From NCBI GenBank assembly GCA_910584475.1, contig CAJUBD010000015.1:1-64000 (forward strand): 64,000 bases of DNA, written 5' to 3'. This document shows, in pieces, positions 8,021 through 16,094 of this stretch. The DNA comes from an uncultured Treponema sp. GTDB taxonomy: Bacteria; Spirochaetota; Spirochaetia; Treponematales; Treponemataceae. A model generated the notes under the pieces. The model worked only from the letters and a program-made list of their open reading frames with translations, was not told the DNA's origin and ran no database searches. Both the position numbers and the translations under genes were made by a program. Every line of letters begins with the position of its first letter. Position 1 is the stretch's first letter.

Positions 8021-8815
8021 TTACGATGCAAGCGTCGGGGCATGACCCCCTCCGCATGAATCAAGAATCGTTATCCAGCTTTCATCAAAGTCAATACTTT
8101 TCAACACGTCGTCTTTCTTCAAAGTGGGCGGTCGTTTTATGCGGAATTTTACCGCTTCTTCTGGAACTTCGGTGTGAATCGTAAATTGCGAGCCGTGCGG
8201 TTGCCAAGTAAAGCAGACCTTTTCTTTATGGTTCAATCCAATCAAATTGCCATTGTCGTTTACAGTCCAATGATAATCCGTCGTCCTGTAACGCTGGGTT
8301 TCTTCCTCAAACAAGCGATAGGAAAGCAAGTCATAACTTCTTACGAGTACGGCCGTTCTCACTCGGCTGTAATGATCCGTCGCGATATTTATGCGCTCGT
8401 TCCAAATATTAAGGACGGCTTCGCCCGTTTTCTGCACATCTTTGTGCGGGTCGGTTATGCCGTAAGAATAGTCGGGGGAACATCTGCCGCTAATCAAACG
8501 CACATTCGTGTTTGAAAACGGGTCGTTCGCCTTTACTGTCTTCATAGACCAACAATTTTTTTCCAACACGACGTCGGCGATGCCGACAGGGGAATCAAGG
8601 TGATTTCCGCCTATCGCATCGGCGAACGCGTCGCCCCAATCATTGCCGGATATGTCTCTTCTGCCAATGTAAATCAAATAAACAAAGTAGCCGCCTATTT
8701 TATTTATCAAATCTTTAGGAAACACGTTCAAAGGGTACAATGTCTGCGTTGTCAAACGCCTTGAATCTCTTAATCTCGGTCTTTTCTCCATAGTCATTTT
8801 CCTCCACTTCGTCAA
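8021..8815 (-). CDS. Probable type II restriction endonuclease
   Basis: A frame of up to 264 residues directly downstream of, and overlapping, the cytosine methyltransferase. I do not recognise the exact enzyme family. The gene pair order and a candidate PD-(D/E)xK-like core, GIADVVLEKNCWSMKTVK, with Asp and Lys where a metal-binding site would sit, suggest the cognate nuclease. The rest (VRTAVLVRSYDLLSYRLFEE and a beta-rich C-terminus) is compatible with a small restriction enzyme. The start is uncertain: ATG 8815 would overlap the methyltransferase by 101 bp, while internal TTG or GTG codons near the methyltransferase stop would shorten it to about 230 residues. No clear Shine-Dalgarno distinguishes them. 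Alternative: a non-nuclease DNA-binding partner. Confidence 0.55.
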   Translation of the reverse strand: MTKWRKMTMEKRPRLRDSRRLTTQTLYPLNVFPKDLINKIGGYFVYLIYIGRRDISGNDWGDAFADAIGGNHLDSPVGIADVVLEKNCWSMKTVKANDPFSNTNVRLISGRCSPDYSYGITDPHKDVQKTGEAVLNIWNERINIATDHYSRVRTAVLVRSYDLLSYRLFEEETQRYRTTDYHWTVNDNGNLIGLNHKEKVCFTWQPHGSQFTIHTEVPEEAVKFRIKRPPTLKKDDVLKSIDFDESWITILDSCGGGHAPTLAS

Positions 8816-9737
8816 AAGAGTTCAACGCTTCTATCATTTTTGCCGCAACCGCCTTTACTACGGGCACGGCGACGGAATTTCCAGTCTGCTTTTTTATCTT
8901 TCCATACGGAACTACAATCTTGTAACTGTCGGGAAAACCTTGAATTCTCAGCAATTCGCGTTCTGTCGGTCGGCGTTCGTCATTTATAAGGATATAATTC
9001 GCAGAAGCCCCTGCCCGCAAGGCGGAAGAATACGGATGCGGAGTGACCGCCCCCGCCATATTCTCGTGCGAAATATACGGACGCGGAAATTTCTTGTCTT
9101 TCAGTCGTTCCTGCCTCGAAATTCTAATCGCATCCCGCACATAATATTTTCGATCGACATTTGTTTCTAAAATATCAATCAATGTTTTCCTTTCGGACAA
9201 TGCCACAGGCTCAGGAAATTCAAATTTAACATTGTCCAAAAACCCGACGATAATAATGCGCTCCCTTTTTTGCGGCACTCCGTAATCAAGAGCATTGAGA
9301 ACCTTCGCATACACATGATAGCCCAGCGCTTCCAAATGGGCGGTTATCACTCTGAAAGTTTTTCCGCCGTCATGCGCCGTCAAGTTTTTGACATTTTCAA
9401 GCATGAAGGCCTTGGGCATTTTTTCTTTGAGAATTCTTTCAATGTCGAAAAACAAAGTCCCGCAGGTTTCATTGGCGAAGCCCTCTTTCTTTCCGATGAT
9501 TGAAAACGCTTGGCAAGGAAATCCGCCCAACAAAATATCAAAGTTCGGAATGCGGCTCGCTTCGATTTTGGTTATATCTCCAGCGGGATGTTCGCCAAAG
9601 TTTGCCTCATAAGTCTTGCAGGCGTCCTCGTCAAATTCACTTGAAAACACGCATTTTCCGCCCATGCATTCAAATCCCAATCTTATGCCGCCTATCCCCG
9701 CGAACAAATCGATAAATGTAAAGTTGTTCCAATTCAT
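8715..9737 (-). CDS. DNA (cytosine-5)-methyltransferase
   Basis: A 340-residue C5-methyltransferase. Ordered motifs are visible: FIDLFAGIGGIRLGF (motif I, residues 8-22), GGFPCQAFSI with the catalytic Cys (motif IV, 71-80), MLENVKN (motif VI, 112-118), GVPQKRERIIIVGF (motif VIII) and QTGNSVAVPVVKAV (motif X). It transfers a methyl group from SAM to C5 of cytosine in a recognition site set by the short target-recognition region between VIII and X; that site cannot be read from sequence. The start is taken at ATG 9737, where the family motif begins, rather than at a longer frame to 9806. The minus-strand promoter TTGACA-18-TATTAT (9784-9755) leaves only about 10 nt of leader. A C-terminal extension overlaps the putative endonuclease gene. 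Confidence 0.92.
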   Translation of the reverse strand: MNWNNFTFIDLFAGIGGIRLGFECMGGKCVFSSEFDEDACKTYEANFGEHPAGDITKIEASRIPNFDILLGGFPCQAFSIIGKKEGFANETCGTLFFDIERILKEKMPKAFMLENVKNLTAHDGGKTFRVITAHLEALGYHVYAKVLNALDYGVPQKRERIIIVGFLDNVKFEFPEPVALSERKTLIDILETNVDRKYYVRDAIRISRQERLKDKKFPRPYISHENMAGAVTPHPYSSALRAGASANYILINDERRPTERELLRIQGFPDSYKIVVPYGKIKKQTGNSVAVPVVKAVAAKMIEALNSFDEVEENDYGEKTEIKRFKAFDNADIVPFERVS

Positions 9738-9754
9738 TGTGTCAATATCTTTAA

Positions 9755-9784
9755 ATAATATTCCGAAATGGCAATTCGTGTCAA
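9755..9784 (-). promoter_or_regulatory. Promoter of the methyltransferase/endonuclease operon
   Basis: TTGACA (9784-9779), an 18-bp spacer, then TATTAT (9760-9755). The start codon is 17 nt further on. Confidence 0.6.
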
Positions 9785-9886
9785 TAAAAATTTCGCATAA
9801 AGGCACGCCAGTTTTAAATCATTCAAAATGGTACTTTCTAATAGACTGAAAATTTTCAAACCACATCCGTTGTGAAATGTTTTCCA

Positions 9887-9922
9887 TCGCAGGAAATTTC
9901 AATAGCGAAATCGCGTCTCGCG
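9887..9922. repeat. 36-bp direct repeat, copy 2 (cassette boundary)
   Basis: Identical to 7884-7919 over 36 bases. It lies 9 bp beyond the mntP stop codon (9932). Confidence 0.9.
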
Positions 9923-9931
9923 AAATCACCG

Positions 9932-10522
9932 TCATCGAAAAAATACGCCGCTTACGAAAATTTCCGTTCCTATGAAAATCAAAATCACGCCGCCCAAAAT
10001 GCCCGCTTTGCCAGAGAGTTTCGTTCCGACAGTTTTTCCGATTTCCAGACCTTCCATGCAAATGAAAAAAGTCACTGCCGCGATAATGAAGGAGGCGCAA
10101 ATCGCCGCGAACAAGTCGTATTCGGCAATCGTAAATCCGACGGAAAGCGCGTCAATCGAAGTCGCGATTCCCTGGACAAGGAGAACGCAAAACGAAAGTC
10201 GAGGAGCGGGATTTTCTTCTTCAGATTTTTTTTTCGAGACAGACTCGAAAATCATTTTTCCGCCAATGTAAAGCAAAAGGAAAAACGCGATCCACGGAAT
10301 AAAAAATTGAAACTTTGAAAAGCACTCGACAATCGTATGGACGCAAATCCATCCGGCCATGGGCATAAAGAATTGGAAGAACGCGTACACTCCCGCTATC
10401 GCGCACATTCGGGGAGCGCGCATTTTATTTTCGTCAAGACCGTTTGCAAGCGAAACGGAAAACGCGTCCATCGCCAATCCAATGCCGAGAAAGACGCTGT
10501 TTGCGAAAAACATGAAATCCAT
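9932..10522 (-). CDS. mntP: Manganese efflux pump MntP
   Basis: A 196-residue integral membrane protein of the MntP (former DUF204) family, which exports Mn(II). It has about six membrane segments in two related halves, each with an Asp-bearing helix: GLAMDAFSVSLANGL near the N-terminus and GIATSIDALSVGF in the second half. These are the family's conserved acidic transport residues. The start at ATG 10522 gives MDFMFFANSVFLG. A TATATT box ends 6 nt before it with TTGAAA 16 bp further up, so the mRNA is probably leaderless. No yybP-ykoY riboswitch could fit in such a leader, which is the usual control of this family elsewhere. Confidence 0.9.
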   Translation of the reverse strand: MDFMFFANSVFLGIGLAMDAFSVSLANGLDENKMRAPRMCAIAGVYAFFQFFMPMAGWICVHTIVECFSKFQFFIPWIAFFLLLYIGGKMIFESVSKKKSEEENPAPRLSFCVLLVQGIATSIDALSVGFTIAEYDLFAAICASFIIAAVTFFICMEGLEIGKTVGTKLSGKAGILGGVILIFIGTEIFVSGVFFR

Positions 10523-10674
10523 AGAATAAATATAGCACAATGCGATTATTTTTCAAGTCTACTTTTAAAAGCGCGGTTTTCACCGCAACTCGAGTTTGCT
10601 TTGCAAGCTCGTCCATTTAGGGAACTGTTTCCGCCAAAACATTGTACGGATTGTAGGCGGACGAAGCCCTTTCT

Positions 10675-13248
10675 CTAATACAATTTCACATAAGTCTTTC
10701 CAAATCCGCCGTCGTTTGCGTTCGCGAACTGGAATTCGCCTACGGCGGGGCAGTGCGAGAGGTAGTCCTGCACTGCTTGTTGGAGCGCGCCTGTTCCCTT
10801 TCCGTGAATCACGCTGAATGACGGAAGCCCATGGATTATGCAAAGGTCGATTTGCTTTTCGAGGATTTTCATCGCCTCGTCGCGCCTCATCCCCAAAAGG
10901 CGCAGTTCAAAAAACGGCTTGTTTTCCGGGAAGAAATCCAATTGCGGAGAATTGTCTTTTTTTTCAAGCAGCTCGTATACGATTGACGGAGCGTTTTGCG
11001 AATGCGCGTCTGCAGCATGCCCTAACTGGGTATGGGTATCATGCGAGAGGCGCAGCTTCTTTTGTTCCACCTCCATTTTTATCGCGCCGAATTGTACGCT
11101 CCAAACGCCTTCTTTTTCTTTGTGCAAAAGCACGCCTTCCGTGCCTCCGGATTTCAAGTGAACTTTCGCGCCTTCCACGAATTGCTCTTGGATTTTTTTC
11201 GCGGAAGCGTCGCGGTCGGGCAGGGTGGGGGTGGCTGAAAGCAACGCGTCGGCATTTTTCTTGCGAGGCCTTTTCGTCTTGTTGCTCTTGTGCGAATTTA
11301 CTTTTTCCTGCAGTATTTCTTCGTCGCGCAAAAGGTTCTCTTCTTCCGCTTCGAGCTGCCCGCCGTGGATTTTTTCCGCCTGTTCTAGTTCGTTCAGAAA
11401 AGAGCGCACGCCCAAAGTCTTTTCGCGCGTGATTTCCCCTTCCCGCAATTCGCGCACGAGGTTTTCGAGGCGGCGGCGGGTGTCGCGCAAAAATCTGCTC
11501 TCTTCTTTGCTCTGCGCGACTTTCAGTTCGTGCTCGCGCCGGCGCAGGCGCATCTGCGTTTCCTGATTCTTTAATTCCCGCTCCGCGATTTCCTCCCCCT
11601 TTGACTTTTGCTCTGCAAGAAGCGCGTCGAGTTCTAAATGCTTTTCGGAAAGCCCTTTTATGAGAGATGAAATGTCTGCCTCTTGGGTTTGTATGTAGGC
11701 GCGCGCGCCTTCCACTACTTTTTTGAACGAAGGATTTTTTTTCGCTTCGGCTGACGCGATTTCAAGCGCGTGGCTTTCCCCGGGAATTCCCATCGCGATT
11801 TTGTACGAAGGCTTCATCGAAACTGTGTCGAATTCTACGCTCGCGTTTTCGCACGAGGGATTCGTCCATCCGTAATTTTTGAGTGCGCCTTGATGGGTCG
11901 TGACGAGGATGAAACTTTTCCGCTCGAGAAGCTCGTCGAGCACCGCCATTGCGATGGCGGCGCCTTCTTGCGGGTCTGTTCCGCTTCCAAGCTCGTCAAG
12001 CAGGACGAGGCTTTTTTCCGTGGCGTTTTCCACCGCCGTGGCGATGTTCCTGACATGCGCGCTGAAAGTGGAAAGCGAATCGTCGAGCGACTGCTCGTCG
12101 CCGATGTCCGCGAAAACCGCGTCGAAAAAAGGAAGCCGCGTTTCTTCGCCCGCCGGAATCGGAAAGCCGCTTTGGTTCAAAAGGGAGAGCAAGGCGAAAG
12201 TTTTTATCGCGACGGTTTTTCCGCCTGTGTTCGGTCCTGTGATTATTATCACTTTCTTTTCGCTCATGAATTTTATGTCGATTGGAATCGTGGCTTCCCG
12301 CCCGAGATTTTGAGTCAAGAGCGGATGCCGCGCCGACTGCAAAAAAACGTTTTGACCTTCGCGAAGTTCGTGCGCGTAATTGCAGCCGTTTTCTTCTCCC
12401 CATCTTGCCGCGGCATAAGTCGCGTCAAGCCTTGTCATAATCTCAAGCGCGGAAATGAAGTCCTCGCAGAATGCGGAAAGTTTTCCCGAAAGTTCTATGA
12501 GAATTTGGCGCACGGCTCGCTCGTATTCGAATTCTTTTTGGAGCAATTCGTTGTTCAGCCTCACGACTTCTTCAGGCTCTATGAAGACCGTCCGCCCCGT
12601 GTTCGAGACTTCGTGAATGATTCCGCGCACTTTCGAGCGTTCGGAACTTTTTACGGCGAGCACTTCGCGTTCTGCGCGGACGACTGGAATGTTCGATTCG
12701 AGACATTGCGAGAAGCTTGAATCCGCCGTGATTTTTTTGAACGCGTTTTCAATTTCTCGGTGCAGTCCAGAGATGGCGTTTTTTATTTCGCGGAGTTCTG
12801 CCAAATCCTTTAGCGCGCCGTTCTTGTCGATGATTTTGAAAATCTCGATTTCGGCTTGTTCGAGATTCGGAAGCGTTTCGGCGAGACTCGGCAAGTCGCT
12901 CAATTTGAGTTCAAATTTCGCTTCGAGAATTTCTTGGCGGACAAGTCGCGCGCTCATGCAAAAAAGCCCGATTGCGAAAATCTGCTCGACGGGAAGAAAC
13001 GCGCCTTGAGTTTTTATGATTGGAAAAAGAGGCTTCACGGCGGGCCAAGATTTCAGCGAAACGCTTTTTTGCGATGCGAGACAGACTTTCCATTCGCGGC
13101 TCAATTTTTTGAGCGGAACAAATTCTTCGGCGGAAGAAAAAGGCTCGCGCGAAAGGATTTCATCGCGCCCTTCGTCGCTAGCGCAGAATTGTGCGATTTG
13201 ATTTCGCACCTTGTAATAGTCCAAAATCTCTAGAGTCTTCAAGTCCAT
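10675..13248 (-). CDS. mutS2: Endonuclease MutS2
   Basis: An 857-residue MutS2. This family lacks the mismatch-binding domains of MutS and is implicated in suppressing recombination and, in some bacteria, in rescuing collided ribosomes. Core and clamp regions fill residues 1-320, Walker A GPNTGGKT is at 338-345, the signature LDELGSGTDPQEGAA follows, then a long charged coiled coil. The C-terminal Smr domain ends with LRLLGMRRDEAMKILE and SVIHGKGTGALQQAV, whose HGKGTG is the Smr nuclease-type motif. The start is set at ATG 13248 (MDLKTLEILDYYKV), the family's usual N-terminus. An open frame upstream to 13464 runs over rsgA and is not used. It sits 4 nt after the rsgA stop, so the two are one operon. 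Confidence 0.93.
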   Translation of the reverse strand: MDLKTLEILDYYKVRNQIAQFCASDEGRDEILSREPFSSAEEFVPLKKLSREWKVCLASQKSVSLKSWPAVKPLFPIIKTQGAFLPVEQIFAIGLFCMSARLVRQEILEAKFELKLSDLPSLAETLPNLEQAEIEIFKIIDKNGALKDLAELREIKNAISGLHREIENAFKKITADSSFSQCLESNIPVVRAEREVLAVKSSERSKVRGIIHEVSNTGRTVFIEPEEVVRLNNELLQKEFEYERAVRQILIELSGKLSAFCEDFISALEIMTRLDATYAAARWGEENGCNYAHELREGQNVFLQSARHPLLTQNLGREATIPIDIKFMSEKKVIIITGPNTGGKTVAIKTFALLSLLNQSGFPIPAGEETRLPFFDAVFADIGDEQSLDDSLSTFSAHVRNIATAVENATEKSLVLLDELGSGTDPQEGAAIAMAVLDELLERKSFILVTTHQGALKNYGWTNPSCENASVEFDTVSMKPSYKIAMGIPGESHALEIASAEAKKNPSFKKVVEGARAYIQTQEADISSLIKGLSEKHLELDALLAEQKSKGEEIAERELKNQETQMRLRRREHELKVAQSKEESRFLRDTRRRLENLVRELREGEITREKTLGVRSFLNELEQAEKIHGGQLEAEEENLLRDEEILQEKVNSHKSNKTKRPRKKNADALLSATPTLPDRDASAKKIQEQFVEGAKVHLKSGGTEGVLLHKEKEGVWSVQFGAIKMEVEQKKLRLSHDTHTQLGHAADAHSQNAPSIVYELLEKKDNSPQLDFFPENKPFFELRLLGMRRDEAMKILEKQIDLCIIHGLPSFSVIHGKGTGALQQAVQDYLSHCPAVGEFQFANANDGGFGKTYVKLY

Positions 13249-13252
13249 TTTT

Positions 13253-14227
13253 TTAGTCTTTCCAATTTCCCGTGCGGATTTCTTCGGTGATTCGGCGGAA
13301 ACTTTCGTATCGGTCGCCGAGAATCGCGCCGCTTTCCACGGCTTGTAAAATTTCGCAGCCCGGTTCGCAAGTGTGCGTGCACGACGCTCCGAATTTGCAT
13401 TTTCCCAAAAGCGGACGGAATTCGCGGAAATAAAACGCCACGTTATCCTGAGGAATTTCGCCAAGCATAAATCGGCGTATTCCCGGAGTGTCGATGATGT
13501 CGGCGCGGACGCCTTTTATTCCCCCCGTGAACGCTTCGTTAAGCGTGAGGTGCACGAGAGTGCCCTTCGTGGTAGTGTGCGCACCGCGCCCGTATTTTTT
13601 TGAAAGGCTTCCGGTCTTCAGGACGACGGAGTTGTCGAGGCGGTTTACGAGGCTCGACTTTCCCACGCCCGAATGTCCTACGAGCACGCTTCGCTTTCCT
13701 TGCAAGGTTTCCGCCAAGTCCATAAGTCCTTCGCCTGTTTTCGCGGAAACGCGTTTTACCGCGTAGCCCAATTCTTCCCACTTTTCAAGCCGCGCATTGA
13801 ATTCATCGCTTTCTTCGGGAGGAATGCCTTGCGCCAAGTCGAATTTGTTCACGACGATTATAACGTCAAGGTTTTGCGCCTCGCCTTGAATAAGTTCCCT
13901 GTCCAAAAATCGCGGACGGAACGGAGGCTCGGAGGGCGTGGTGACCAAAATCAAAAAATCCAGATTCGCTGCGAGAAGCTGCGGCTTTTGCCCTTTTACA
14001 TTCCATCGCGAAAAGGAATTCTTCCTTTCGCACAGCGCGAGTATCTGCCCTTTTTTTTCTGAAAGCGAGTCCTCCTCCACTTGAACGCGGTCGCCCGGCG
14101 CGAGCGGATTGTAGAACTGCCTTTCGGTTTTGATTTTCTTGCCTTTGAGCGAGCATGCGCGGATTTTCCCATCGTCGCATTCTACGGAAAAGACGTTGTT
14201 TGTGCCTTCGATAATCGTTCCGAACAT
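13253..14227 (-). CDS. rsgA: Ribosome small-subunit-dependent GTPase RsgA
   Basis: A 324-residue circularly permuted GTPase that assists late 30S subunit maturation. An OB-fold occupies the N-terminus. The G motifs appear in permuted order: VVNKFDLAQG (G4), GHSGVGKSSLVN (G1) and IDTPGIRRFML (G3). The zinc-binding cluster CKFGASCTHTCEPGC lies in the C-terminal domain. The TTGCAA-17-TATACT promoter (14264-14236) ends 8 nt before ATG 14227 with no ribosome-binding site, so translation is probably leaderless. First gene of the rsgA-mutS2 operon. Confidence 0.95.
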   Translation of the reverse strand: MFGTIIEGTNNVFSVECDDGKIRACSLKGKKIKTERQFYNPLAPGDRVQVEEDSLSEKKGQILALCERKNSFSRWNVKGQKPQLLAANLDFLILVTTPSEPPFRPRFLDRELIQGEAQNLDVIIVVNKFDLAQGIPPEESDEFNARLEKWEELGYAVKRVSAKTGEGLMDLAETLQGKRSVLVGHSGVGKSSLVNRLDNSVVLKTGSLSKKYGRGAHTTTKGTLVHLTLNEAFTGGIKGVRADIIDTPGIRRFMLGEIPQDNVAFYFREFRPLLGKCKFGASCTHTCEPGCEILQAVESGAILGDRYESFRRITEEIRTGNWKD

Positions 14228-14235
14228 CTAAATTG

Positions 14236-14264
14236 AGTATAGAAGATTTCGCGACAATTTGCAA
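14236..14264 (-). promoter_or_regulatory. Promoter of rsgA-mutS2 (leaderless)
   Basis: TTGCAA (14264-14259), a 17-bp spacer, then TATACT (14241-14236). Eight nt separate it from the start codon. Confidence 0.7.
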
Positions 14265-14316
14265 GGGCATATACCAAGCACCGCTCAATGAGGATCGCAA
14301 GCAAAGTTGTCGTCGT

Positions 14317-14352
14317 AGTAGGCTTTTCCTCCACAGTAGGCTTTTCCTCCAC
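14317..14352. repeat. Two tandem 18-bp repeats
   Basis: The unit AGTAGGCTTTTCCTCCAC occurs twice in perfect tandem, immediately upstream of the tyrS -35 box. Confidence 0.85.
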
Positions 14353-14381
14353 TTGCGCAAAGTCGGCTTTTTTGCTAGAAT
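14353..14381 (+). promoter_or_regulatory. Promoter of tyrS
   Basis: TTGCGC (14353-14358) and TAGAAT (14376-14381) with a 17-bp spacer. Unlike many genes here it has a leader of about 20 nt with a Shine-Dalgarno. Confidence 0.65.
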
Positions 14382-14408
14382 GGCTCATCGAAAATTCGCG
14401 AGGAAAAA

Positions 14409-15632
14409 ATGAGTTTGTACGAAGATTTGAAATGGCGCACTTTGATAAAGGATGTGGCGGGCGATGAAGCCGAGTTGAAAAGGATTCTTGACGGCGAGCC
14501 TTTTTCTTTTTATTGGGGGACCGATCCCACCGCCGACAGCCTGCATTTGGGGCACTACACTTCGCTTTGCATGGCGAAGCGTCTCGCCAAGGCGGGGCAT
14601 CATCCGATTTTGCTTTGCGGCGGCGCGACAGGAAGAATCGGAGATCCGCGTCCGAGCGCGGAGCGCGAAATCATCGACACGAAAGTTCTCGAGGAAAACA
14701 TAAAGAAAATCCGTGCGCAGGTGGACTCGCTTTTGGAAGGAAAGGCGGAGCTTGTGGACAACTACGACTGGACGAAGGATTTCACTTTCATCGAATTCCT
14801 GCGCGACATCGGAAAATATGTCAACGTGAACTATATGCTCGACAAGGACATCATCCGCCGAAGGCTTGACACGGGAATAACATTCGCCGAATTTTCGTAC
14901 ATGCTGATGCAGGGCTACGACTTCGTTCACCTTTTCCGCGAGAAAAATTGTATCATGCAAGTGGCGGGAAGCGACCAATGGGGAAACATCACCACTGGCG
15001 TCGACCTCATAAGGAAGATGCTCGGAAAGACCGCGTACGCCTTCACGATGCCGCTCATCGTGGATTCGACGGGAAAGAAATTCGGCAAGAGCGAGGGCAA
15101 CGCGCTTTGGCTCGACAAGGAAAAGACTTCGCCGTACCAAATCTATCAGTACCTGTACAATTCGGGCGACGAAAAGGTCTTTGAATACCTGAAAGTGCTC
15201 ACTTTCCTGCCGCGCGAAAAAATCGAGGAAATCGAAGCGCAGCACAAGGCATCTCCCGAAAAGCGCGTGGCGCAGAAGGCTTTGGCTTATGAAGTGGTCA
15301 AGGACATACACGGCAGGGAAGAGGCGGAGAAAGCAGTCTCGGGCGCGCTCGCGGCGTTCGGCGGCGAGGGAAGCAAGGAGAACATGCCCACGGTGGAAAT
15401 TTCCCGCGCGGAACTCGACGCTGGAAAAGGCGCGATAGACTTGTTTTTCGAGGCGGGCTTGGGCGCGACGAAAAGCGACATACGCCGCCTGATTTTGCAG
15501 AACGGTGCCGCCGTGAACGGCAAGACTTTTTCCGACGTGAAGCGCGTCCTTTCGGCAAGCGACTTGGACAAGGACGGCGAGCTTGTCTTGCGCGCGGGCA
15601 AAAAGAAATTCGTGCGAATCGTGTTCAAGTGA
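14409..15632 (+). CDS. tyrS: Tyrosyl-tRNA synthetase
   Basis: A 407-residue class I aminoacyl-tRNA synthetase charging tRNA-Tyr. The HIGH-type motif is HLGHYTSL (about residues 46-53) and the KMSKS-type motif is KKFGKSEGN near residue 224. Tyrosine-pocket features such as YMLMQGYDFVHL and AGSDQWGNI are present. The C-terminus carries an S4 RNA-binding domain (KSDIRRLILQNGAAVNGKTF). GAGGAAAAA precedes the ATG. The last 56 coding bases plus 23 bases of 3' flank are duplicated at 19383-19461, marking the edge of an inserted region. Confidence 0.95.
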   Translation: MSLYEDLKWRTLIKDVAGDEAELKRILDGEPFSFYWGTDPTADSLHLGHYTSLCMAKRLAKAGHHPILLCGGATGRIGDPRPSAEREIIDTKVLEENIKKIRAQVDSLLEGKAELVDNYDWTKDFTFIEFLRDIGKYVNVNYMLDKDIIRRRLDTGITFAEFSYMLMQGYDFVHLFREKNCIMQVAGSDQWGNITTGVDLIRKMLGKTAYAFTMPLIVDSTGKKFGKSEGNALWLDKEKTSPYQIYQYLYNSGDEKVFEYLKVLTFLPREKIEEIEAQHKASPEKRVAQKALAYEVVKDIHGREEAEKAVSGALAAFGGEGSKENMPTVEISRAELDAGKGAIDLFFEAGLGATKSDIRRLILQNGAAVNGKTFSDVKRVLSASDLDKDGELVLRAGKKKFVRIVFK

Positions 15633-15655
15633 CGCTCCGTCTTTTGACGGCGGGC
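15577..15655. repeat. 79-bp direct repeat A: tyrS 3' end (island left boundary)
   Basis: Covers the last 56 bases of tyrS (stop included) and 23 bases beyond. It matches 19383-19461 in the same orientation with one mismatch in 79. Confidence 0.92.
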
Positions 15656-15719
15656 ATGGGCTTCGCCGTCGATTCTAAAGGCATTTGCAAAAAATATTCG
15701 GAGGCTCTTGAAAAAACGC

Positions 15720-15748
15720 TTGACACCATAGAATTCATATACTATAAT
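15720..15748 (+). promoter_or_regulatory. Perfect consensus promoter
   Basis: TTGACA (15720-15725), 17 bp, TATAAT (15743-15748). The next ATG is 6 nt downstream. Confidence 0.75.
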
Positions 15749-15754
15749 TATGAT

Positions 15755-15877
15755 ATGGCATTTTTAGCGTCATCCGCGCAGAAACATTTTCTCAGACAAA
15801 ACGAAGTCGCATTCTTTCCGCGGACTAAAGCATCTAAAAAGGAAACCTTGAACACCCCCCCCCTACATCTCGCGTAG
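15755..15877 (+). CDS. Small leaderless ORF of 40 residues
   Basis: ATG 15755 lies 6 nt after a perfect -10 box, the arrangement seen for many real genes in this window. The product (MAFLASSAQKHFLRQNEVAF, then a basic stretch) has no recognisable family. Near its end is a run of nine C (15855-15863). One extra C would extend the frame to the TGA at 16081-16083, just before the next gene, but much of that extension is palindromic repeat. It may be a real small peptide, a decayed gene, or only the leader of the promoter's transcript. Confidence 0.3.
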   Translation: MAFLASSAQKHFLRQNEVAFFPRTKASKKETLNTPPLHLA

Positions 15878-16094
15878 GAAATCGGGCGGAAAACTCCAAA
15901 AAGACAAATCACTTTCTCGCAAACTCGCTTTCGCCGCGCACGGCGGATTTTTTTCGTCAGCATTCCGCTGTCATCAGCCCAGTTGGGCGAGTTTTTGCAA
16001 GAAAACTCGTGGTTGCGAAGCAACCTAGCATTCCGCTCGCAAACCGCATTCGTATGAATACCAAAACAAATTCTTTCAAATGATGGAGAAAACA

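Noticed and set aside
15864..16083. Frame extension after the C9 tract up to the UDG-like gene
   Set aside because: It needs an extra base and is largely made of GCGAGTTTT and GGTTGCGAAGCAACC repeats found between genes elsewhere, so it is not annotated as coding.
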